Source of the DNA: JAICYJ01 sp035695105
Lineage (GTDB): Bacteria; Actinomycetota; Thermoleophilia; Gaiellales; JAICJC01
Assembly (NCBI GenBank): GCA_035695105.1
Contig: DASSEV010000043.1
Span: 77,121-141,120 of the forward strand
Direction of reading: 5' to 3'
DNA length: 64,000 nt
Position 1 is the stretch's first letter. Each line of letters opens with the position of its first letter. The translations under genes were made by a program, and so were the position numbers. Below the pieces are notes generated by a model. The model made no database searches and was not told the DNA's origin. It saw only the letters and a list, made by a program, of their open reading frames with translations. Positions 32,553 to 41,298 of this stretch are shown here, one piece after another.

Positions 32553-33421
32553 TGGCGATCATCGTGACCGAGCAGACGCGCCTGGTCGTCCAGGGCATCA
32601 CCGGCCGCGAGGGCAGCTTCCACGCCCTGCGGAACCGCGACTACGGCACCCAGCTGGTGGCCGGCGTGACGCCCGGCAAGGGCGGCCAGGACGTGGACGG
32701 CGTGCCGGTGTTCGACACCGTCGCCGATGCCGTGCGGGAGCGCGGCGCCAACACGTCGATGGTGTTCGTCCCGCCGCGCTTCGCCGCCGACGCGATCTAC
32801 GAGGCGGTCGACGCCGGCTGCGAGACCGTCATCTGCATCACCGAGGGCATCCCGGCGCACGAGATGCTTCGGATCTACAACTACATCCGCCCGCGCGGCG
32901 TGACCATGCTCGGGCCGAACTGTCCGGGAGCGCTCTCACCCGGGATCGCCAACGTCGGCATCATCCCGGCGCAGGTGTTCGCGCAGGGGCGGATCGGCCT
33001 TGTGTCGCGGTCGGGCACGCTGACCTACCAGATCGGCAAGGAGCTGGCCGACCTCGGGCTCGGCAACTCGACGATCGTCGGCATCGGCGGCGATCCGATC
33101 GTGGGCAGCTCGTTCATCGACGTGCTCGAGCGGTTCGAGGTAGACCCCGAGACCGATCTCGTCGTCATGGTCGGCGAGATCGGCGGCGATGAGGAGGAGA
33201 AGGCCGGCGACTACATCGCGGGGTGGATGACCAAGCCGGTGGTCGCGTACATCGCCGGCTTCCAGGCGCCGCCCGGGAAGACGATGGGCCACGCCGGAGC
33301 GATCATCTCCGGCTCGTCCGGCACGGCGGCCGGGAAGAAGGCGGCGCTGGAGGCGCGGGGGATCCCGGTGGGGGAGAGCCCGACGGCGGCGGCGCGGCTG
33401 GCGGCGGAGAGAGTCGCGTAA
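32552..33421 (+). CDS. sucD: Succinyl-CoA ligase alpha subunit
   Basis: 289 residues, normal length. The CoA-binding domain has V-V-Q-G-I-T-G-R-E-G-S-F-H, then L-G-P-N-C-P-G-A-L-S-P-G, and the phosphorylated histidine is in M-G-H-A-G-A-I-I-S-G. It forms the heterodimer or heterotetramer with SucC and is translationally coupled to it. The TAA stop is part of the -10 box of the next gene. Confidence 0.95.
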   Translation: MAIIVTEQTRLVVQGITGREGSFHALRNRDYGTQLVAGVTPGKGGQDVDGVPVFDTVADAVRERGANTSMVFVPPRFAADAIYEAVDAGCETVICITEGIPAHEMLRIYNYIRPRGVTMLGPNCPGALSPGIANVGIIPAQVFAQGRIGLVSRSGTLTYQIGKELADLGLGNSTIVGIGGDPIVGSSFIDVLERFEVDPETDLVVMVGEIGGDEEEKAGDYIAGWMTKPVVAYIAGFQAPPGKTMGHAGAIISGSSGTAAGKKAALEARGIPVGESPTAAARLAAERVA

Positions 33422-33424
33422 CAT
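33419..33424 (+). promoter_or_regulatory. Leaderless -10 (TAACAT) overlapping the sucD stop
   Basis: TAACAT ends 6 nt before the ATG at 33431 and includes the TAA stop of sucD. Confidence 0.5.
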
Positions 33425-33430
33425 CCGCCC

Positions 33431-34534
33431 ATGACCGCCATCCCCTTCACCCGCGGCGTTCCGTCGGCCGACATGCTGCCCGTCGCCGACCTCGAGCAGG
33501 CGGCCACCACGGCGCTTCGCGAGGACGGCGCGGGAGCGCTGGCCTACAAGCCGGGCGGCTACCCGCCGTTGCGGGAGTGGATCGGCGCGCGGCATGGCGT
33601 CGACGCGTCGCGCGTCCTGCTCGTGAACGGCAGCCTGCAGGGCGTCGCCTTCCTCGCCCAGCATCTGTTCCTGGGCCGTGGCGGGACGGCGGTGGTCGAG
33701 GATCCCACGTACGACCGGACGCTGATCTCGCTGCGCACGTTCGGGGCCGGGATCGCCCCCGTGCCGCTCACGCCCGACGGCATCGACGTCGACGCGCTCG
33801 AGCGCACGCTCTCGTCCCACGACGATGTCCGCCTGCTCTACGTGATCCCGACGTTCCAGAATCCGGCGGGCGTGTCGCTGCCCGAGGATGGCAGGAGGCG
33901 GGTCGTGGAGCTGGCGCGCAGCCACGACGTGCTGGTCGTCGAGGACGATCCCTACGGCCTGCTGCGGTTCGAGGGGAAGCCCGCGCCCACGTTGCACGAG
34001 ATCGACGGCGGTGACAACGTCATCTACTCCTCCTCGTTCACCAAGACGGTCGCTCCCGGCATCCGCACCGGCTACCTGGTGCTGCCGGAGCGCCTTGCCC
34101 CCGCCCTCGCCAAGCTCTCTGAGAACACCTACATCGCGCCCAACACCTTCGCGGAGGCGACGCTCAACGCCTACTGCCGGGCCGGCCGGTTCGAGCCGAA
34201 CGTGGAGCGGGCGACCGCGGCGCTCAAGGAGCGGCGCGACGCGATGGAGGCAGCGCTTCGGGAGCACTTCCCGCAGGGCGCAACGTGGACGACGCCCCAG
34301 GGCGGCTACTTCTACTGGATCGACCTGCCCGAGGCCATCGACGCCGCCGCGCTGCTGCCGGACGCGTCCGAGCGGGGCGTGCCGTACGTCAGCGGCGCCG
34401 ACTTCTGCGCGGGCGGCGGGGGCCGCTCCTCGCTTCGCCTCGCGTTCAGCGCGGTGCCGCCAGAGCAGATCTCCGAGGGTGTTGCCCGGCTGGGCGCGCT
34501 GCTCAGCGAGAAGCTCGCTCCGGCGTCCGTCTGA
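33431..34534 (+). CDS. PLP-dependent aminotransferase (class I/II, LysN/ARO8-like)
   Basis: 367 residues. It has the fold-type I features V-N-G-S-L-Q-G, P-T-F-Q-N-P-A-G-V-S (the conserved Asn), V-V-E-D-D-P-Y-G, and the PLP lysine in S-S-S-F-T-K-T-V-A-P-G-I-R-T-G-Y. It resembles the aminotransferase half of MocR proteins but has no HTH domain, so it is an enzyme of the 2-aminoadipate/aromatic/branched-chain type. Substrate is not determined. Confidence 0.85.
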   Translation: MTAIPFTRGVPSADMLPVADLEQAATTALREDGAGALAYKPGGYPPLREWIGARHGVDASRVLLVNGSLQGVAFLAQHLFLGRGGTAVVEDPTYDRTLISLRTFGAGIAPVPLTPDGIDVDALERTLSSHDDVRLLYVIPTFQNPAGVSLPEDGRRRVVELARSHDVLVVEDDPYGLLRFEGKPAPTLHEIDGGDNVIYSSSFTKTVAPGIRTGYLVLPERLAPALAKLSENTYIAPNTFAEATLNAYCRAGRFEPNVERATAALKERRDAMEAALREHFPQGATWTTPQGGYFYWIDLPEAIDAAALLPDASERGVPYVSGADFCAGGGGRSSLRLAFSAVPPEQISEGVARLGALLSEKLAPASV

Positions 34535-34558
34535 CGCCGGCGACGCGGCCGGAATCCG

Positions 34559-34774
34559 TCATGCGACGCCGGCGGCGACGCGGCCGGCACCCAGCCAGCC
34601 GGGCTGCGCGAACTGCGGCGTCGGCTCGACCAGCCGCGCCTGCTGCGGGGCGATCATCTGGCCCTTCAGGGCCGGCCGGAACGTGGGGCAGGGCTCAGCA
34701 AGGTCCAGCGCACAGAGGCTCGTCTTGCGGAAGAAACAATCGTTGCAGGTGACGCATCGAGCCTTGTGTGCCAC
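34559..34774 (-). CDS. Small Cys-rich conserved protein (C-x2-C-x2-C)
   Basis: 71 residues. Cysteines at 7, 10, 13, 21 and 29 form C-V-T-C-N-D-C-F-F-R-K and L-C-A-L-D-L-A-E-P-C-P-T-F-R-P, consistent with a zinc knuckle or small Fe-S site; the rest is proline-rich. The GTG at 34774 has AAAGG about 10 nt upstream, and TACACT at 34824-34829 (minus strand) may be its -10. I believe such short proteins recur in actinobacteria, but I cannot name a family or function. Confidence 0.65.
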   Translation of the reverse strand: MAHKARCVTCNDCFFRKTSLCALDLAEPCPTFRPALKGQMIAPQQARLVEPTPQFAQPGWLGAGRVAAGVA

Positions 34775-34905
34775 GTGGGGAGACCTTTCGACGAGGGTTG
34801 GAACCACCGGATGCAGAGAGAGGAGTGTAGGGATCGACCTGCCCTCCATCTAGTGTTGCCTCTTCGGAAAATGCGGTGTTTGCGGCGAACGTTTTTACCG
34901 GATTC

Positions 34906-35925
34906 TCACCGCGGCGCGAGCCCCCGGATCACCTGCAGCGCCTGCGTGAAACTCGTAACTCCGATCACATTTATCCGGCCCTTCGCGGCGGCTCTCGCAT
35001 CCCGCAGGTTGGCGCCCTCGGGGACGAGGAAGGTGTCGGCGCCGGCGTCGATCGCGCCGATCGTCTTCTGCTGCACGCCGCCGATCTCGTGCACGCCGCC
35101 GGCCAGGTCGAGCTCGCCCGTGACGGCGATCTTGTGGCCGCGAAGCAGGTGCCGCCCGCTCAGCGAGTCGTAGATCTCGAGCGCGAAGCCGAGCCCGGCC
35201 GACGGCCCGCCGATGTTGCCGGTGTCGATCTTCACCGGCACGGGCAGCTTGCCGATCCGCACGGCGTCGCCGACCGACACGCCGATGATCGCGTGCACCG
35301 GCTTGGGCGAGGCGATCGTCTGCACGGTCACCGGGTTCCCCTTCGAGAGCGTCAGCCGGACCGACTGCCCCGGCTTGACCGGCTGCATGTCGTTCACCAT
35401 GTCCTGGGCGGAGTGCACCGGCTGGCCGTTCACCGACGTCACGATCGTGCCCGGCTGCAGGCCGGCCTTTGCCGCCGGGTCGCCGGAGACGATGCCGACC
35501 AGCAGCGCTCCCTGGCGAAGGATCGGCACCTTCTTGCCCAGCGCCCGCTCGGCCACCACCTTCGCCGTCTCCTGCGACGTGGTCATGGCCGACAGGTCCT
35601 CGGTCACGCGCTGCTGGTTCGACTGGCCGGGCGCGAGGATCTCCTTGTCGGGCACCAGGCTGGCCCCGTCGACGAGGTGTTGGGCCCAGAACTTCTGGAT
35701 CAGGTTGGCGTGCAGGAGGTTGACATCGACGAAGTAGAAGCCGGTGTTCCTGGCCGGCGGCCGGCCGCCCTGCGCGTGCACGACCTTGGCCAGCGGGTGG
35801 GCGGGGTCGGGAAGAAATGCGTAGTAGCCGGACTGCGTCTCCCAGCCGTACGTGAACCCGGCCGCGATGACGGCGAACACGACGGCTAGCGCGACCGGCC
35901 ACCGGGGCTTGCGCAGCGGCCTCAT
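34906..35925 (-). CDS. Membrane-anchored PDZ and Lon-like S16 protease (YlbL-like)
   Basis: 339 residues. An N-terminal membrane anchor (about 10-27) precedes a PDZ domain (about 135-205, with G-L-Q-P-G-T-I-V-T-S-V-N-G) and a Lon-type proteolytic domain. The Ser-Lys dyad is Ser242 in G-G-P-S-A-G-L and Lys287 in G-V-Q-Q-K-T-I-G. No ATPase domain is present. The start overlaps the rhomboid stop by 4 nt, so the two membrane proteases are probably made together. Confidence 0.88.
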   Translation of the reverse strand: MRPLRKPRWPVALAVVFAVIAAGFTYGWETQSGYYAFLPDPAHPLAKVVHAQGGRPPARNTGFYFVDVNLLHANLIQKFWAQHLVDGASLVPDKEILAPGQSNQQRVTEDLSAMTTSQETAKVVAERALGKKVPILRQGALLVGIVSGDPAAKAGLQPGTIVTSVNGQPVHSAQDMVNDMQPVKPGQSVRLTLSKGNPVTVQTIASPKPVHAIIGVSVGDAVRIGKLPVPVKIDTGNIGGPSAGLGFALEIYDSLSGRHLLRGHKIAVTGELDLAGGVHEIGGVQQKTIGAIDAGADTFLVPEGANLRDARAAAKGRINVIGVTSFTQALQVIRGLAPR

Positions 35926-36749
35926 CCGCCCGCCACCGCCAGCGAGCCGGCGACGCTGACCGCGGCGATGCCGATCAGCCCGATCACGGTCAGTGGCGTC
36001 CATCGCCCGTAGGCGAGGTGACCGCGGCCGTAGCCGGACAGCACGAGACCGGTGGCGACGCCGCCGAGCAGGCCGCCGATGTGACCGCCGATCGAGATGC
36101 CGGGCACCGCGAAGGTGAAGACGAGGTTGATGACCAGCAGGCCGCCGACGGAGCCGCCGAGCAGCGCGATGCCGCGCTGCCGCTCGAGGACGAGCAGCGC
36201 GCCCATGACTCCGAAGATCGCGCCCGACGCACCCGCCGACTGCGCGTGCGGCGTCGCCACCAGAGCGCCGAAGCTGCCGGCGAGCAGCGACAGGAAGTAG
36301 ATCAGCGCGAAGCGCACCGAGCCCACGTAGCGCTCCAGAGCGGAGCCGAGGATGTACAGCGCGTACATGTTGAACGCGATGTGCAGGAACCCGTAGTGGA
36401 TGAACCCCGACGTGATCAGCCGGTACCAGTCTCCGTGCTGCACCGCCGGGCCCCAGAGGGCGAGCCGGTTGCCGAGCGCGTTGAGCGAGCCGCCGCCGCC
36501 CAGGCCGCCGCCCGACAGCTGATTGGTGAGCATGAAGACCACCACGTTGGCCGCGATGATGGCGTAGGTGACGCGCGGCTCGTTGCCCATCATGAATGCG
36601 GGCGCTGTGACCCTCGCGCGCTGGCCCGCGCACTCCGGGCAGCGGACGCCGACCGGCGTCGCCCGCATGCAGTCAGGGCAGATCGGGCGTCCGCAATTGG
36701 AGCAGGTGACCGCCGTCTCACGGTCGGGATGTCGATAGCAGGTTTGCAT
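35922..36749 (-). CDS. Rhomboid intramembrane serine protease with N-terminal zinc ribbon
   Basis: 275 residues. Residues 4-40 hold eight metal-type ligands (C4, H7, C16, C19, C24, C27, C37, C40), as in B-box-like zinc binding. Then come about six membrane helices with N127-M-Y in helix 2, the nucleophile Ser175 in G-A-S-G-A-I-F-G, and His223 in G-G-H-I-G-G. It cleaves membrane proteins within the bilayer. The ATG at 36749 is chosen because the zinc domain begins there. A TAGACT box lies at 36766-36771 on this strand. Confidence 0.9.
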   Translation of the reverse strand: MQTCYRHPDRETAVTCSNCGRPICPDCMRATPVGVRCPECAGQRARVTAPAFMMGNEPRVTYAIIAANVVVFMLTNQLSGGGLGGGGSLNALGNRLALWGPAVQHGDWYRLITSGFIHYGFLHIAFNMYALYILGSALERYVGSVRFALIYFLSLLAGSFGALVATPHAQSAGASGAIFGVMGALLVLERQRGIALLGGSVGGLLVINLVFTFAVPGISIGGHIGGLLGGVATGLVLSGYGRGHLAYGRWTPLTVIGLIGIAAVSVAGSLAVAGG

Positions 36750-36786
36750 GGTTCGCAACCTGCTGAAGTCTACGGACGAAAAATTG

Positions 36787-37548
36787 TCACCAGATTCCCT
36801 TGAGGGCGCCACCGTCCACCGGCAGCACCACGCCGGTGATGTAGGCGGCCTGCTGCGAGCAGAGGAATGCGACCGCCGCGCCCACCTCGGCGGGGTCGCC
36901 CATGCGGCGCGCCGGGATGGCGGCCAGGTCGCGGGTGCGGGCCGCGTCGGGGTCCGGTGTGTGCTCCCAGATCTCGCGGGCCCGCGGCGTGTCGATCTTG
37001 CCGGGAGCGATGGTGTTCACGGTGATGCCGTCCGGGCCGAGCTCGTGCGACAGCGTCTTCGCCCACCCGACGACACCGGGGCGGATCGCGTTCGAGAGCA
37101 TCAGGTTCGGGATCGGCTCGCGAACCGACCAGGACGTGATGTTGACGACGCGGCCGCGGCCGCTCGCCTTCAGGTGCGGCAGGGCGAGCCGGGTCAACCG
37201 CACCGCGGAGTTGAGCGACAGCTCGAAGGCCTCGACCCACGCCTCCTCCGGCGTGGACTCGAACGTTCCGGGCGGCGGGCCGCCGGCGTTGTTGACGATG
37301 ATGTCGAGCCGTCCCCGCTCGGCCACGGTGCGCTCCACGGCCGACTCGATCGCCGTCTGGTCGCGGACGTCGCCCGCCACCGTGAGGGCGTCCGGCACGC
37401 CGGCCGCCGCGCGCTCGAGGCGGTCCGGCGTGCGCGCCAGCATCGTCACGCGGCAGCCCTCGGCGGAGAGCGCCTGGGCGATGGCGAGGCCCATCCCCGA
37501 CGATGCGCCGCCCACGATGGCGGCGGTTCCGTCCAGCCCCAGATCCAT
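36787..37548 (-). CDS. SDR family oxidoreductase (FabG-like)
   Basis: 253 residues. The NAD(P)-binding loop is V-G-G-A-S-S-G-M-G (one change from T-G-x3-G-x-G), followed by N-N-A-G-G. The usual active-site Tyr-x3-Lys is not intact: the segment where S-Y-x-A-S-K-A is expected reads M-L-S-N-A-I-R-P-G-V, with no Tyr and Arg in place of Lys, so activity could be altered. It ends with the typical G-V-V-L-P-V-D-G-G. ATG 37548 is supported by a TATGGT box 7 nt upstream; ATG 37560 is the alternative. Confidence 0.8.
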   Translation of the reverse strand: MDLGLDGTAAIVGGASSGMGLAIAQALSAEGCRVTMLARTPDRLERAAAGVPDALTVAGDVRDQTAIESAVERTVAERGRLDIIVNNAGGPPPGTFESTPEEAWVEAFELSLNSAVRLTRLALPHLKASGRGRVVNITSWSVREPIPNLMLSNAIRPGVVGWAKTLSHELGPDGITVNTIAPGKIDTPRAREIWEHTPDPDAARTRDLAAIPARRMGDPAEVGAAVAFLCSQQAAYITGVVLPVDGGALKGIW

Positions 37549-37554
37549 GGGCGG

Positions 37555-37561
37555 TACCATA
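37555..37561. promoter_or_regulatory. Overlapping divergent leaderless -10 boxes
   Basis: Plus strand TACCAT (37555-37560), 8 nt before ATG 37569. Minus strand TATGGT (37556-37561), 7 nt before ATG 37548. Only 20 bp separate the two start codons, so the two genes appear to share one 7-bp core. Confidence 0.6.
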
Positions 37562-37568
37562 GGCCGCC

Positions 37569-38513
37569 ATGCGGTACGGCCCGATCGATTCATCCCAGTC
37601 GCCACGCTTCACCGGCGTGCGCACCTTCATGCGGCTGCCCTATGTCGAGTCGCTGGAGGACGTCGACGTTGCCGTGATCGGCATCCCCATCGACGACGCG
37701 GTGTCGTTCAAGTCAGGCGCGCGGTTCGGGCCGGAGGGCATCCGCAGCGCGTCCGTGCTGCTGCGCCCGTACAACCAGCGCCTGCGCGTGGACGTGACGG
37801 AGCACCTGTCGATGGTCGACAACGGCGATGCGCCGACGGTGCCGGGCTACCACGAGGAGACGCTGAAGCGGATCCAGGCACACCTCGAGCCGGTGCACCG
37901 GGCGGGCGTCGTGCCGCTCTGCCTGGGCGGCGACCACTCGATGGTGCTGGCCGAGCTGCGCGCCGCCGCGGCGGTGCACGGGCCGCTGGCGCTGGTGCAC
38001 CTCGACGCCCACGCCGACATCTGGGAGTCCTACTACGGCGCGCGCTACTTCCACGGCACGGTGTTCAAGCGGGCGGTGGAGGAGGGGCTGGTCGACGCTC
38101 ACCACTCCGTGCAGGCGGGAATGCGCGGCACGCTGTACGGCGCGAGCGACATCGACGCGCCGCGCGAGCTGGGCTACGACGCGATCTACTGGGACGAGCT
38201 CGAGCAGCTGGGTCCGGCGGCCTACGGCGAGCGGGTGCGGGCGCGGGTCGGCGAGCGGCCGGCGTTCCTGTCCTTCGACATCGACTTCGTCGACCCGGCC
38301 TTTGCTCCGGCGACGGGGACGCCCGAGGTGGGCGGACCGTCGAGCGGACAGGCGCTCGCCTTCCTGCGCGCGCTGACCGGCATCGACTTCCGGGCGTTCG
38401 ACTGCGTGGAGGTCGCGCCGGTCTACGACCAGCCGGCGAACATCACCGCCTGGGTCGCAGCCAGCGCGTGCTTCGAGATGCTCTCGCTGCTTGCGCTGCG
38501 ACGCGCCGGCTAG
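37569..38513 (+). CDS. Agmatinase/arginase family ureohydrolase
   Basis: 314 residues. Binuclear Mn ligands are visible in L-G-G-D-H-S-M, V-H-L-D-A-H-A-D-I and S-F-D-I-D-F-V-D-P-A-F-A-P, with the G-T-P-E-V-G-G loop after them. Residues match the agmatinase (SpeB) branch, but guanidinobutyrase or other ureohydrolase activity is possible. It releases urea from a guanidino compound. It starts 20 bp from the divergent SDR gene. Confidence 0.87.
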   Translation: MRYGPIDSSQSPRFTGVRTFMRLPYVESLEDVDVAVIGIPIDDAVSFKSGARFGPEGIRSASVLLRPYNQRLRVDVTEHLSMVDNGDAPTVPGYHEETLKRIQAHLEPVHRAGVVPLCLGGDHSMVLAELRAAAAVHGPLALVHLDAHADIWESYYGARYFHGTVFKRAVEEGLVDAHHSVQAGMRGTLYGASDIDAPRELGYDAIYWDELEQLGPAAYGERVRARVGERPAFLSFDIDFVDPAFAPATGTPEVGGPSSGQALAFLRALTGIDFRAFDCVEVAPVYDQPANITAWVAASACFEMLSLLALRRAG

Positions 38514-38579
38514 GACGAGCTCCCGGCTGGGATCCGCCGGTGCATCGGCTGCGCGGCCGGCTCCATCAACCGCGTAACG

Positions 38580-38966
38580 TCAGTGTGACCGCGCGGCCAG
38601 GCGATCGTGAATCGCGTGGCGGAAGGCGTCCGACGTCCGGAACAGCTCCGCGAACGTGGTCTCGTCGAGGATGCCGAGCTCGATGTCGGTTCCGGCGCGG
38701 ACGGTGGCATTCCGGGCGAGCTGGTAGCCCGGGCCCGGGTCGACGGCGCCGGCCTCGCCGAAGACGTCGCCGGCGAGGATCACGGCCACGGGTTCATTCT
38801 GCCGTTCGATCTCGACGCGTCCGGCCAGGACGATGAAGAAGTCGGTGGTGAGGTCGCCCTCGCGCAGGATCACGGCCCCGGCCGGGTAGGTCTCGCGTAC
38901 GATCGACGACTCGATCCGATCCCGCTCGTGCGGCGGCAGGCTGTCCAGAAACGCGTTCGCGCTCAC
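38580..38966 (-). CDS. Cyclic nucleotide-binding domain protein
   Basis: 128 residues, a lone cNMP-binding fold: Y-P-A-G-A-V-I-L-R-E-G-D, F-F-I-V-L-A-G-R-V-E-I, and the phosphate-binding cassette V-F-G-E-A-G-A-V-D. The cassette lacks the usual R-T-A-T, having L-A-R-N-A-T instead. There is no DNA-binding or enzymatic domain. GTG 38966 is chosen as the first start before the domain. A cyclase and two further cNMP-binding proteins are encoded at 44.7-50.8 kb. Confidence 0.78.
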   Translation of the reverse strand: MSANAFLDSLPPHERDRIESSIVRETYPAGAVILREGDLTTDFFIVLAGRVEIERQNEPVAVILAGDVFGEAGAVDPGPGYQLARNATVRAGTDIELGILDETTFAELFRTSDAFRHAIHDRLAARSH

Positions 38967-39010
38967 GGCGACATCGTCGCAAGCCGGCCGGGTGTTCGCA
39001 ACTCTGGTCT

Positions 39011-39940
39011 CTAGAGCCCCATCACGCCGACCAGCTCGCGGACGGCGTCCGCCGAGCGGTGCAGCTGCTGCTGCTCGTCGTCGCTGAGCTCGATCTTGAT
39101 GATCTCCTCGAGCCCGCTCGCGCCGAGCCGGCAGGGGACGCCCATGAAGATGCCGTCCAGCCCGAACTCGCCGGTCAGGTGGGCGGCGCAGGGGAGGACG
39201 CGCTTCTGGTCGAGCACGATCGAGTCGACCATCTCGCAGACCGATGCGGACGGCGCGTAGTAGGCCGAGCCGGACTTGAGCAGCTTGACCACCTCGGCGC
39301 CGCCGTCTCGGGTGCGCTGGACGATCTCGGCCAGGCGATCCTGCGGGATCAGATCCGCGACGGGGATGCCGGCGACGTTGGTGTAGGACACCACCGGCAC
39401 CATCTGGTCGCCGTGGCCGCCGAGCACGAAGCCCGTGACGTCGCGCACCGAGACGCCGAGCTCCCAGGCAAGGAAGGTGCGGAATCGGGCGGAGTCGAGC
39501 ACGCCGGCCATGCCGATCACGCGCTCGCGCGGGAATCCGGACTCCTTGAGGGCGACCTGGCACATCGCATCGAGCGGGTTGGTGACGACGATCAGGATCG
39601 TCTCCGGCGACCGCGACACCAGCTCGCGGGTGACGTCGCCGACGATCTTCTGGTTGGTGGTGAGCAGGTCGTCACGGCTCATGCCCGGCTTGCGGGCGAT
39701 GCCCGAGGTGATGACACAGATGTCGGAGCCGGCGGTCTCGTCATAGCCGTTGGTGCCGACCACGTTCGGCTCGTAGCCGACGACGGGGCCGGTCTCGTTC
39801 AGGTCGAGCGCCTTGCCCTGCGGCAGGCCCTCGACGATGTCGACGAGCACGACGTCTGCGTAGTCGCGCTCGGCCAGACGCTGTGCGGTGGTGGCGCCGA
39901 CGTTTCCCGCTCCGACGACCGTGATCTTGCGGCGGCTCAT
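39011..39940 (-). CDS. mdh: Malate dehydrogenase (LDH-like type)
   Basis: 309 residues. It has the NAD loop V-V-G-A-G-N-V-G-A-T-T-A, then I-T-S-G-I-A-R-K-P-G-M-S-R with the substrate-binding Arg, V-T-N-P-L-D-A-M, and the catalytic His in V-L-G-G-H-G-D-Q-M-V-P. Arg in the specificity loop favours malate over lactate. ATG 39940 has GGGGGGA about 14 nt upstream. The gene is divergent from gltA, which fits a shared TCA role. Confidence 0.94.
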   Translation of the reverse strand: MSRRKITVVGAGNVGATTAQRLAERDYADVVLVDIVEGLPQGKALDLNETGPVVGYEPNVVGTNGYDETAGSDICVITSGIARKPGMSRDDLLTTNQKIVGDVTRELVSRSPETILIVVTNPLDAMCQVALKESGFPRERVIGMAGVLDSARFRTFLAWELGVSVRDVTGFVLGGHGDQMVPVVSYTNVAGIPVADLIPQDRLAEIVQRTRDGGAEVVKLLKSGSAYYAPSASVCEMVDSIVLDQKRVLPCAAHLTGEFGLDGIFMGVPCRLGASGLEEIIKIELSDDEQQQLHRSADAVRELVGVMGL

Positions 39941-40053
39941 GCTGGTGTATCCCCCCGAAATGGTGGTGAATGGACGGTTCGAATCCGGCCGGGATTCTGG
40001 CACGAACGGCTACCATCCGGTCGAAGTCGAAGCGAGGGAAAGGCGCGCGGAAG

Positions 40054-41190
40054 ATGGCTGACAAGGGAGGGCTCGAGGGGATCGTCGTCGCGCGGAGCCG
40101 GCTCTGCTCGATCGACGGGCAGAAGGGCGTGCTGATCTACGGCGGGTACGACGTCAACGACCTGGCCGAGCACTCGAGCTATGAGGAGACCTGCTTCCTG
40201 ATCCTGCGCGGACGCCTCCCTGCGGCCGACGAGCTGGATGCGTTCCGGCGCGAGCTGGCGGGGTCGCGGGCGCTGTCGGAGGAGACGGCGTCGGTGATCG
40301 ACATGCTGGCGACGCACGCAGCGCCGATGGAGATGCTGCGCACGGCGGTGTCGGCGGACTCGTTCGACGACCCGGACAAGGATTCGAACGCCGAGGAGGC
40401 CAACTTCCGGAAGGCGACGCGGCTGATCGCGAAGATGCCGACCATGGTGGCGCGCTACCACCGGCGGCGGAACGGCGCCCAGCCGATCGAGCCGGATGCC
40501 GAGCTCGGCCATGCCGCGAACTTCCTCTACATGCTGTCGGGCGAGCGGCCCGACGAGCAGGCGGCGCGGACGTTCGACGTGGCGCTGATCCTGCACGCCG
40601 ACCACGAGATGAACGCGTCGACGTTCACGGCGCGGGTGATCGCCTCGACGCTGTCGGACATGCACTCGGCGATCACCGGGGCGATCGGTGCGCTCAAGGG
40701 GCCGCTGCACGGCGGAGCCAACGAGCAGGTGATGCACCTGCTGGAGGACATCGGCAGCGACGAGAACATCGAGCAGGAGATCCGCGAGCGGCTGGCCCGC
40801 AAGGAGCGGATCATGGGCTTCGGGCACCGGGTGTACAAGACGTACGACCCGCGGGCCGTGATCCTGAAGCGGTTCTCGAAGCAGCTGGCGGAACGCTCGG
40901 ACGAGCCGTACTGGTTCTCGATGAGCGAGCACATCGAGAACGCGGTGATGGAGGAGAAGGGGCTCTACCCGAACGTGGACTTCTACTCCGCGTCGACCTA
41001 CCACTACCTGGGCATCGAGACCGGGCTGTTCACGCCGATCTTCGCGATGAGCCGCGTGGTGGGGTGGGCAGCGCACGTGATCGAGCAGCACGGCGACAAC
41101 CGGCTGATCCGGCCGAGCTCGGAGTACGTCGGGCCGGCGCTGCGAGCCTACGAGCCGGTCGAGCAGCGCTCCGCGTCGGCTGCGGCCTAG
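40054..41190 (+). CDS. gltA: Citrate synthase
   Basis: 378 residues, the length of small Gram-positive-type citrate/2-methylcitrate synthases. Catalytic His in G-P-L-H-G-G-A-N-E, second His in G-F-G-H-R-V-Y-K, and Asp in P-N-V-D-F-Y-S-A are all present. It condenses oxaloacetate with acetyl-CoA (or propionyl-CoA in methylcitrate synthases; not separable here). TACCAT at 40010-40015 may be its -10. A 7-bp terminator-like hairpin follows. Confidence 0.92.
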   Translation: MADKGGLEGIVVARSRLCSIDGQKGVLIYGGYDVNDLAEHSSYEETCFLILRGRLPAADELDAFRRELAGSRALSEETASVIDMLATHAAPMEMLRTAVSADSFDDPDKDSNAEEANFRKATRLIAKMPTMVARYHRRRNGAQPIEPDAELGHAANFLYMLSGERPDEQAARTFDVALILHADHEMNASTFTARVIASTLSDMHSAITGAIGALKGPLHGGANEQVMHLLEDIGSDENIEQEIRERLARKERIMGFGHRVYKTYDPRAVILKRFSKQLAERSDEPYWFSMSEHIENAVMEEKGLYPNVDFYSASTYHYLGIETGLFTPIFAMSRVVGWAAHVIEQHGDNRLIRPSSEYVGPALRAYEPVEQRSASAAA

Positions 41191-41197
41191 GTCCGGA

Positions 41198-41214
41198 CCA
41201 CCCATTGTGGGTGG
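41198..41214 (+). terminator. Terminator-like hairpin after gltA
   Basis: CCACCCA, loop TTG, TGGGTGG: a perfect 7-bp stem 8 nt after the gltA stop, without a U-tract. Confidence 0.5.
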
Positions 41215-41234
41215 ATGAAGTTCTGGCGAACCCC

Positions 41235-41263
41235 TTGACGGGATTGTGATTGCGCGACACAAT
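41235..41263 (+). promoter_or_regulatory. Sigma70-type promoter of the DUF11 surface protein
   Basis: TTGACG (41235-41240), 17-bp spacer, CACAAT (41258-41263). GGGGGG lies at 41285-41290 before the GTG at 41299. Confidence 0.7.
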
Positions 41264-41298
41264 CGCCGGAATCGCGCCCAACCCTGGGGGGTCATCCC

